From the NCBI RefSeq assembly GCF_040610475.1, contig NZ_JBEXMJ010000002.1:403541-467540 (forward strand): 64,000 nucleotides of DNA, written 5' to 3'. A program made the translations under genes and the position numbers. How positions within the stretch are numbered: position 1 is the stretch's first letter; the number at the start of each line of letters is the position of its first letter. Below the pieces are notes generated by a model. The model was given only the letters and a program-made list of their open reading frames with translations, was not told where the DNA came from and did no database searches. Origin of the DNA: Actinopolymorpha sp. NPDC004070 (GTDB taxonomy: Bacteria > Actinomycetota > Actinomycetes > Propionibacteriales > Actinopolymorphaceae). Positions 58,125 to 64,000 of this stretch are shown here, piece by piece.

Positions 58125-59750
58125 TCACGGCGAGACTCCGTGTCCGGACAGCCAGACCTCCGGGTCCTGGGGCCGTCCGTCGACCCGGACCTCGAAGTGC
58201 AGGTGGGGTCCGGTGGTGTTGCCGGTCGAGCCGACCTCGCCGATCATCTGACCGGGGATCACCCGTGTCCCAACCCTGGCGGCGAACGCGCGCTGGTGCG
58301 CGTACATCGTCACGACGCCGTTGCCGTTGTCGATCTTGATCATGTTGCCGTACGGGCCGCCGTTACCGGCGAAGATGACCGTCCCCGCCGCGGCCGCGCG
58401 GACCGGAGTGCCCGGCGGCGCGGCGAAGTCGAGCCCGGTGTGGCAGTTCTCCCAGTGGCTGCTGCACTGGCCGAACCGCGCGGTGAGTCGGTAGGAACCC
58501 GGCGGGACCGGGAGCACCCACACGCCGGTGGCGGGCAGGGTGGCGGCGTTGCCGAACACCGAGACGTGGATGTGGTCGTAGTGCAGGCAGGTGTCGGTCG
58601 TACATCCGGCGTAGTGGGTGTAGTCGCGCCAGCCTTCCTTGTCGCGGTTGATGGACCAGATCTTCTTGTCGAAGATGACGTAGTGCACGCCCAGGCGGGC
58701 CTGGTTGGCGCGCACCCAGTTGGCCACCTGCCAGCCGAACGCCTTCGCCGGCTGGGACTTGTAGTCGGGGAACGGCAGCATCGCGTCGACCGCGCGGCCG
58801 TGGGCGTGGTCGCCGTCGCCGCCGGCCGGGCGCTCGCCCACGCCGTAGACCGTCCGGAACTGCGGGAACTGCTGGTGCACGCAGCGGATCACCTTCAGTG
58901 CGTCCGGGGTGAGTCCGGCCTCCGACGCGGGCCACGGTGTGGGCGGGCAGGTGGTGCCGGGCGGGAAGCCGCAGTCGCCGGGTCCGTCGCCTCCGCCACC
59001 GCCGTACTTCGCCACCAGGGCGCGGGCGAGCGGCTCGTCGTCGGCGTACGCGCTGGGGAACGCCGACACCTGCACGGCCTGGGCGGCGTCGGTGACGGTC
59101 ATGTTCTGCCAGCCCCGGATGTCCAGCAGACCGGGCTGGCCGCGCATGCCGCCGGTGTAGAACATCGTGGCGGACTTGAACGGGTTGGTGCGGTCCTCGC
59201 GCGGGCCCCACGCGTTGCGCTGCTGGAACAGGCCGAGGGAGTCCCGGTCGCCGTAGTCGAGGTTGCGCAGCCCCGACTCCTGCAGCGCGGTGGCGAGGGC
59301 GACCACCCAGCCGTACTCCGGCACCCGGGACTGCTTGCCCGCGGCGATGATCGATCTGGTGTTGTCGATCTGGTCCGGGTCGAGCTGAGACGGGTCGCCG
59401 GCCACCACGCCGACGTGCGAGCCCGCACCCGTGCCCGCGCCGGAGGTGTCCGACGCCGCCAGCACACCGATCGGCCCGCACGGCACGGAGTTCTGCGTGT
59501 CGGTCGAGCCCAGTGGTGCGAACAATGCCAGCCCGAGCGAGCCGACCAGGCCGACCATCAGCACCGGCAGCAAAAGGACGGCCAGACCGAGTGCGACGTA
59601 GAGCGTGCGGCGGTGCGGTGCGTGCCCGACCCGCCCGCCGGTCCCGCGGCGGATGGCGGAGTCGGCGGTGCGGCGGCCCACCCTGGTGGCCGCGGCCCGG
59701 GCGAGCCGGCGGCCTGCTGTGCGGGCGGCGACGACGACCGGTGCCGGCAT
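58125..59750 (-). CDS. Three-domain peptidoglycan hydrolase (lysozyme-like + M15-like + M23)
   Basis: A 541-residue protein. A basic cytoplasmic start and one membrane helix (about 50-78) are followed by three apparent domains. First (about 125-240), a lysozyme-like fold with VALATALQESGLRN (Glu158) and SLGLFQQRN. Second (about 275-400), a D,D-peptidase/ARB-07466-like zinc region with HAHGRAVDAM (His317, Asp322) and YDHIHVSV (His394, His396 area). Third (about 425-535), an M23 LytM endopeptidase with HTGLDFAAPPGTPV (His437, Asp441), YAHQ and GPHLHFEVRVDG (His516, His518). It would open the wall for a secretion channel, as VirB1-type enzymes do. Its ATG overlaps the upstream stop. Confidence 0.85.
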   Translation of the reverse strand: MPAPVVVAARTAGRRLARAAATRVGRRTADSAIRRGTGGRVGHAPHRRTLYVALGLAVLLLPVLMVGLVGSLGLALFAPLGSTDTQNSVPCGPIGVLAASDTSGAGTGAGSHVGVVAGDPSQLDPDQIDNTRSIIAAGKQSRVPEYGWVVALATALQESGLRNLDYGDRDSLGLFQQRNAWGPREDRTNPFKSATMFYTGGMRGQPGLLDIRGWQNMTVTDAAQAVQVSAFPSAYADDEPLARALVAKYGGGGGDGPGDCGFPPGTTCPPTPWPASEAGLTPDALKVIRCVHQQFPQFRTVYGVGERPAGGDGDHAHGRAVDAMLPFPDYKSQPAKAFGWQVANWVRANQARLGVHYVIFDKKIWSINRDKEGWRDYTHYAGCTTDTCLHYDHIHVSVFGNAATLPATGVWVLPVPPGSYRLTARFGQCSSHWENCHTGLDFAAPPGTPVRAAAAGTVIFAGNGGPYGNMIKIDNGNGVVTMYAHQRAFAARVGTRVIPGQMIGEVGSTGNTTGPHLHFEVRVDGRPQDPEVWLSGHGVSP

Positions 59751-60427
59751 CAGGGCGCTCCGGCGCGCTTCGTCGTGCTGGGGCTGGGGCTGGACGTGGC
59801 GACCGGCTTCGCCGGCTTGGCCGGCTTCGGTGAGGGCGACGTGGTCGGCGTGGCCGGTGGGCTCGGCACCGGGGTGTCGGAGTCGGGCAGGACCTCCGAG
59901 ACCCGCCACCCGGTGGTGTCGAGCACGAGGTTGCAGCGAATGCGGATGCCGTCGTCGAAGAGCGTGCTGGTGGCCGCGGCGTACGGCGTGGCGGCGACGA
60001 TCGCGGGCCTGCCCTTCGGTGACGCGGTGGGCAGGTTGGCGGGGTCGATCCTGGCCAGCCGGGTGGTGAGCCACTCGGTGGCGTACGGACGCAGCCGAGT
60101 CGTGCGCTCGGCCGGGGTGCCGGGCCGCTTCCACTCGGCGAGGAACCGCGTGCTGACCCGGATCAGCGTGGCCTTCGTCTTCGCGTTCGGCGTGTAGGGG
60201 TCGTCGGCGTGGTCGGAGCCCTCGTCCGGCATGGTCGGCGTCGGCGTCGGGACCTCCGGTCCGGCGGGCGCGGGTGGCCCGTCGACCTCGCCGGTCGTCG
60301 CGGTCGGCTCGGCGGCCGGAGTGTCCCGGTCGCCGCCGAGATAGGTGCTCACCATCAACGCCACGACCGACAGCACGGCCACCACGGCCGCGATGACCGC
60401 GATGACCCGGGCGTTGCGGTTGTCCAC
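59750..60427 (-). CDS. Membrane-anchored extracytoplasmic protein of secretion-like operon
   Basis: A 225-residue protein with an N-terminal helix (about 6-30: VIAVIAAVVAVLSVVALMVS), a Pro/Thr/Glu linker (35-68) and a compact domain (about 75-185: ATLIRVSTRFLAEWKRPG, LRPYATEWLTTRLARIDP, IRCNLVLDTTGWRVSEVLPD) that could be a small NTF2/TcpC-like fold. The C-terminus is Pro/Ser/Lys rich with PAKPAKP. GTG 60427 follows GGGAG at 6 nt. It leads the minus-strand operon and is coupled by ATGA to the wall hydrolase. Its role may parallel the larger TcpC-like protein. Confidence 0.6.
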   Translation of the reverse strand: MDNRNARVIAVIAAVVAVLSVVALMVSTYLGGDRDTPAAEPTATTGEVDGPPAPAGPEVPTPTPTMPDEGSDHADDPYTPNAKTKATLIRVSTRFLAEWKRPGTPAERTTRLRPYATEWLTTRLARIDPANLPTASPKGRPAIVAATPYAAATSTLFDDGIRIRCNLVLDTTGWRVSEVLPDSDTPVPSPPATPTTSPSPKPAKPAKPVATSSPSPSTTKRAGAP

Positions 60428-60683
60428 CGGTCGCTCCCGAACGTGCCTGCCCGGGCGACCGTCGCGCGGGCTGTTTCCGAACTGCGGGTAGATGCCTCGA
60501 CTACGGTACGCGAGCACGCGGCGCTGCGGCTGCTGCGAATCGTCGCCTTGTGGACAACGCATCGGCGCCGCCCGGTCGTCCGGTTATCGAGGGTGGCTTC
60601 AGTCGATCACGGATGCAAGCTTGCGCGGGATCCATCCCGACGGTCAGACGCGCACGTCGGACCGGCCGGACCGGACCAGTCGG

Positions 60684-60695
60684 CCCGCCGGCGGG
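60684..60695 (-). terminator. 12-bp palindrome after acyltransferase gene
   Basis: CCCGCCGGCGGG lies 10 nt past the acyltransferase stop and could form a short GC hairpin. The remaining 250 bp to 60427 must hold the promoter of the minus-strand secretion-like operon, but I see no convincing pair of hexamers. Confidence 0.35.
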
Positions 60696-60704
60696 AACAG
60701 CCGG

Positions 60705-61835
60705 TCAGAAGAGCCGGCGGACCACGGGCACGCGCCGGAGTACGAGGGTGACCAGTCCGCAGCCGACCACCAGCGCCAGCACGACTCCCACGTGGAACGC
60801 CATGTCGGCGTAGTCGGAGGCGAACGCGGGCTGCCGCCGGCGGACCAGCAGCTCCAGCGGGATCGGGTGCAGCACGAAGATGCCGAACGTCAGGTCGGCC
60901 AGCCGGCGTACCAGCCGGGCGCGTGCCGGGATAGGTGCCCGGTCGCCGAACACCGCGCGCAGTCCGTACGCCATCGCCACCGCCGCCACCAGCACGGTCG
61001 GCGCGTAGTAGTCGTACAGCGGCCGGCCGTCCTGCGGTCCCACCAGGCCGAACAGCCACCAGGTGACCGCCGCCGTCACCAGCACCGCGCCGGCGTACGC
61101 GGCCGCCGACCGGGCGAGCACGGTCCGCCGGGGCCGGCGCGGCCGCGCGGTGGCCACGACGTACCCCAGCAGGTAGTAGCCGAGGAACGGCACGAAGTAG
61201 GAGAACGCGTTGAACCCGCCGCCGCCCATCAGCAGGTGCTGGGCCTTGTCGGCGACGGCCAGGCCGAGACACACGGCGGTGCCGGCGACCAGCAGTCGAC
61301 GGTCGGCGGTGGCGACGAACGCCCGAAGGAACGGAGTGACGAGGTACAGCCCGGCGACGACGTACAGGAAGTAGAGGTGGTAGTACGGCCGGCCCCACGC
61401 GAACCCCTGCACGAAGGTGTACGACGTGATCGCCCGGCCGTTCAGCCAGGCGTCGAGGACGAGGTAGCCCGCGGTCCAGGCGACCAGCGGCACCGCGATC
61501 CGGGCGGCCCGGCGGCGGTAGAAGTCGCTCAGGCGTTCCGCCGGCCGGGGCTGCAGCAGGGTCGCTCCGGACACCATGACGAACAGGGGTACGGCGAACC
61601 GGCCGGCCGACTCGGCGAGGTTGCCGAAGTGCCACAGCTTCGCGCCGACCGTCCCCCACTCCAGGGTGAGGTGGGCGCACACGTGGACGGTGACGACGGC
61701 GACGATCGCCACGATCCGCGCCCACGACAGCCAGTGGACGTGCCCGGGCGCGGCGGTGTCCGAGGAAGGGATGGTCTCCGAGCTCGCGGCGGGGCGAAGG
61801 CCGGGTTCGGCGGACGCCGGATCGGTGGTCGGCAC
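60705..61835 (-). CDS. Acyltransferase family 3 membrane protein
   Basis: A 376-residue integral membrane O-acyltransferase with about ten helices. LSWARIVAIVAVVTVHVCAHL contains the conserved histidine after the first helix, and SAGRFAVPLFVMVSGATLL plus FYRRRAARIAVPLVAWT are the typical family blocks. It should add an acyl group to an extracellular or lipid-linked glycan. GTG 61835, 24 nt after the TagA-like stop, is the best start seen; no ribosome-binding site is obvious. It belongs to a wall-polymer operon with the TagA-like and flippase genes. Confidence 0.88.
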   Translation of the reverse strand: MPTTDPASAEPGLRPAASSETIPSSDTAAPGHVHWLSWARIVAIVAVVTVHVCAHLTLEWGTVGAKLWHFGNLAESAGRFAVPLFVMVSGATLLQPRPAERLSDFYRRRAARIAVPLVAWTAGYLVLDAWLNGRAITSYTFVQGFAWGRPYYHLYFLYVVAGLYLVTPFLRAFVATADRRLLVAGTAVCLGLAVADKAQHLLMGGGGFNAFSYFVPFLGYYLLGYVVATARPRRPRRTVLARSAAAYAGAVLVTAAVTWWLFGLVGPQDGRPLYDYYAPTVLVAAVAMAYGLRAVFGDRAPIPARARLVRRLADLTFGIFVLHPIPLELLVRRRQPAFASDYADMAFHVGVVLALVVGCGLVTLVLRRVPVVRRLF

Positions 61836-61858
61836 GTCGGTCGTCGGGGTGCGAGCGC

Positions 61859-62710
61859 TCAGCGCGCGGAGTGGCGTGGCCGGTCGGGCCGCCGGGGCGT
61901 GCGGCGTATCCGGTTGGCGGCGTCCCGGACCACCATCGCGACGAACTTCAGGTTTCCCTCGGCGTAGCGCCGGACCAGGCGGCGTGGCTCCTGCCGCATC
62001 CGGTGCACCCACTCCAGTCCGGTCCGCTGCATCCATTCCGGCGCGCGGGTGACCTCTCCGGCCACGACGTCGAACGAGCCGCCGACGCCGACGGCCAGCG
62101 GAGTGCGCAGCCGGTCCAGGTGCCGGTGCAGAAACTCCTCCTTGCGCGGCGTGGGCAGGCCGACGAACAGCAGGTCGGGCCGGGAGCCCGCGACCTCGGC
62201 CACGACGGCGGTCTCCTCGGCCGGGGTCCAGTAGCCGCTGCGGGCGCCGACCACCGTGACGCCCTGCGCGCGGGCGGCGTCGGCGGCCTTCTGCACCGTC
62301 GACGGCTTGGCGCCCAGCAGGTAGACGCGGTAGCCGCGGTCTGCCGCGACCTCCCACATCCGCAGCATGAAGTCGATGCCGGCGACGCGTTCGGGCAGCC
62401 GGGGCCGCAGCAGCCGGCTGGCCCAGACGATCGACTGGCCGTCGGCGTTGGCGAGCGCGCAGGACTCGATGATCTGCCGCAGTCGCGGGTCGCGCCGGGC
62501 GGCCACCACCTTCGCCGCGTTGATCGCGACGTGCTGGTGCGGGCGTCCGGACTCGATGAGCTCGCTGGCCGCGACGAGCGTCTCCTCCATGGTGAGGACG
62601 TCGACGGGTACGCCGCAGATGTGCGTGCGCCGCGACCGGTCGGCTTCAGGAGGGGCGGGACCGGCCGCACGCGGCCCGACCTGAGCCTGGAGGTGCCGCG
62701 TTGTCGTCAC
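61859..62710 (-). CDS. WecG/TagA/CpsF-family glycosyltransferase
   Basis: A 283-residue cytoplasmic glycosyltransferase (GT26). HICGVPVDVLTMEETL carries the conserved Thr40, and CALANADGQSIVWASRLL carries Asp90, both expected in the active site. YRVYLLGAKPSTVQKAAD, DLLFVGLPTPRKEEFLHRH and VGVGGSFDVVAGEVTRAPEWMQ complete the family pattern. Members add N-acetylmannosaminyl or related residues to a polyprenyl-linked GlcNAc to start wall teichoic acid or secondary polymers. GGGAGGGAAT precedes GTG 62710. Confidence 0.93.
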   Translation of the reverse strand: MTTTRHLQAQVGPRAAGPAPPEADRSRRTHICGVPVDVLTMEETLVAASELIESGRPHQHVAINAAKVVAARRDPRLRQIIESCALANADGQSIVWASRLLRPRLPERVAGIDFMLRMWEVAADRGYRVYLLGAKPSTVQKAADAARAQGVTVVGARSGYWTPAEETAVVAEVAGSRPDLLFVGLPTPRKEEFLHRHLDRLRTPLAVGVGGSFDVVAGEVTRAPEWMQRTGLEWVHRMRQEPRRLVRRYAEGNLKFVAMVVRDAANRIRRTPRRPDRPRHSAR

Positions 62711-62833
62711 ATTCCCTCCCGCGCCGGAACCACCGACCAATGTGCGCCGATCAGGATGCCAGTCGGATGATCGTGCCGTCGAGTGCCGGACATCCCCTGC
62801 GAACGGATGATGCGCGCCCGACGGGTACCGCGG

Positions 62834-64000
62834 TCAGCGCCGAGCGGTGGCCGATCGCAGTTCCTGAACGCGACGAACCGTACCCGCAAGCTCGGAGGCG
62901 TTGAGCAGCCCGAACGCCAGGAGGAACCCGGCGGCGCACACGGCGATCACGCCGGGACGCGGAGTGAGCACCGCGACCGTGGACGAGGCGATCCCGGCGG
63001 CCAGCCCGGCGGCGTAGCGCGGCAGGCGGGTGCCCCACCTCAGCCGGAGCCGGGTGAACGCGACCACCAGCGGCACGCCGGCCTGCACCAGCATCCCGGC
63101 GAGGTAGCCGGCGGCCACCCCGACCGCGCCCCAGTGCGCGCCGACGGTCAGCCAGGTCGCGACCCCGACGACCACCCCCGCCGCCGAGGCGAGCGGGGGG
63201 ATCCGGGCCAGCGTGAGGTTCTGCGCGGACAGCACGTTGACCGAGGGCACCGCCACGACGTACCAGAACACCGCCAGGACGAGCATCGCGAAGGCCGGCC
63301 CGCCGTCGGCGTACGTCGGTCCGAAGACCAGCCCGAGCACCGGACCGCCGAGCATCGCCGCCAGCCCGAACACCGGGAGCGCGGTCAGCAACAACAGCCG
63401 GGTGACCAGGTCGGTGTGCCGGGCCAGCGCGGACTGGTCGCCGCGCCCGACCGCCTCCGCCGCGGCCGGGAAGAACGCCATCCCCATCGCCCGCGGCAGG
63501 AAGAACGCCGGGCCGACGAGGCTCATGGCGGCGGCGTAGGCGCCTGCTTCGGAGCCGCCGGTCGCGTGCCGGGCCACGATCATCGACACCTGGAAGAAGC
63601 CCTGTCCCGCGGCGATGCCGACCGCGGTGTACGCCACGAAGCCACCCAGCTCACCGCGCAGGGCGGGCAGCTCACCCGGGCGGACCCGCGGCGCGGACCG
63701 GGCCGCCGCCACCGCGAACGCGGCGTACCCCACCACCAGCGGTGCCAGCAGCAGGCCCGGCACGCCGGCCGCCGGCCGGGTCGGCACCCACCACACCACC
63801 GCCACCGTGAGGACGAGGATCACCGCGTCCGCGGCCACCTCGAGGACGGCGTAGCGGTGCGGGAGGTGGTGGCCGTACAGCACAGACTTGGTGTAGGAGT
63901 ACGCGCCGTACGCCGTGACCAGCGCGCACACCCACGCCACGTCGGCCCAACCCGCGTCCGGCAGGAACACCCGCCCGAACGCCGCCAGCGCCACCACCAC
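62834..64000 (-). CDS. Polysaccharide flippase (Wzx-like), 5' end beyond window
   Basis: At least 388 residues of a polytopic protein; the start lies past the right edge. AVGIAAGQGFFQVSMIVARH and FFLPRAMGMAFFPAAAEAVGRGD are typical of oligosaccharide flippases. It probably exports the lipid-linked product of the TagA-like enzyme, 123 bp downstream in the same orientation. The window has a second flippase at 29.3-30.8 kb beside csaB. Confidence 0.88.
   Translation of the reverse strand: MVVALAAFGRVFLPDAGWADVAWVCALVTAYGAYSYTKSVLYGHHLPHRYAVLEVAADAVILVLTVAVVWWVPTRPAAGVPGLLLAPLVVGYAAFAVAAARSAPRVRPGELPALRGELGGFVAYTAVGIAAGQGFFQVSMIVARHATGGSEAGAYAAAMSLVGPAFFLPRAMGMAFFPAAAEAVGRGDQSALARHTDLVTRLLLLTALPVFGLAAMLGGPVLGLVFGPTYADGGPAFAMLVLAVFWYVVAVPSVNVLSAQNLTLARIPPLASAAGVVVGVATWLTVGAHWGAVGVAAGYLAGMLVQAGVPLVVAFTRLRLRWGTRLPRYAAGLAAGIASSTVAVLTPRPGVIAVCAAGFLLAFGLLNASELAGTVRRVQELRSATARR

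Noticed and set aside
34252..60427. Integrative conjugative element or prophage
   Set aside because: No integrase, relaxase, replication protein, att direct repeats or tRNA boundary were seen, and unrelated operons lie between the two blocks.
60428..60704. tRNA or small RNA gene
   Set aside because: No cloverleaf or conserved TPsiC-like segment was found; only a short GC palindrome is visible.

Overview
The window is very GC-rich double-stranded DNA with dense, strongly strand-ordered genes, many GTG starts, ATGA/GTGA stop-start overlaps and several apparently leaderless genes. Gene content (three NarL-type two-component systems, an ECF41 sigma factor, Tat lipoproteins, an F420/flavin luciferase-like oxidoreductase, a SAM-IV-type riboswitch) points to an actinobacterial chromosome. 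A member of the Propionibacteriales (Nocardioidaceae, Kribbellaceae or Actinopolymorphaceae) is a guess only. I see no rRNA, tRNA, CRISPR, integrase, transposase or prophage.

Layout. 1-1.8 kb: a truncated amidase coupled to a FabH-like ketosynthase. 1.9-3.8 kb: MarR and MocR regulators. 4.2-8.1 kb: a DrrAB-type ABC exporter with its two-component system, embedded in tandem DNA repeats. 8.0-10.4 kb: FAD oxidoreductase and ECF41 sigma factor. 10.6-13.5 kb: glutathione peroxidase, luciferase-like oxidoreductase, GH6 glycosidase. 13.7-16.65 kb: rhodanese, cysteine dioxygenase and a cysteine-desulfurase-like enzyme behind a probable SAM-IV riboswitch. 16.7-22.5 kb: a GT39-like membrane glycosyltransferase, a PanE-like reductase, a second two-component system, and a MinD-like protein with a degenerate P-loop. 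22.6-25.7 kb: sugar ABC importer. 25.9-29 kb: EcsC-like protein, Aat, a hypothetical gene and an Fpg/Nei glycosylase. 29.3-34 kb: flippase, DUF5693-like membrane protein and CsaB pyruvyltransferase. 40.4-45.9 kb: peptide ABC importer. 46.2-49.3 kb: third two-component system and an alpha/beta hydrolase. 60.7-64 kb: acyltransferase, TagA/WecG glycosyltransferase and a second flippase (cut by the window end).

The most unusual content is a type IV secretion-like gene set split into two blocks. Block 1 (34.3-40.3 kb, plus) encodes a TcpC/VirB8-like protein, a small TrbC/VirB2-like membrane protein, a PrgI/TcpE-like protein and a VirB4-like ATPase. Block 2 (49.66-60.4 kb) encodes a VirB6-like polytopic protein and a NERD-like membrane protein on the plus strand. 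They converge on a minus-strand operon encoding a membrane-anchored extracytoplasmic protein, a three-domain peptidoglycan hydrolase, a tail-anchored protein, a MinD/CpaE-like ATPase and a lidless Hsp70. No relaxase, coupling protein or integrase is visible. The two plus-strand leaders share an identical 18-bp sequence, which suggests co-regulation. The set looks like a chromosomal secretion or envelope machine rather than a mobile element, but that is inference.

The two cell-wall polymer blocks (29.3-34 and 60.7-64 kb) flank this machine. They contain the CsaB plus TagA-type pairing known from Firmicute secondary cell wall polymers, so a pyruvylated wall glycan is plausible here.
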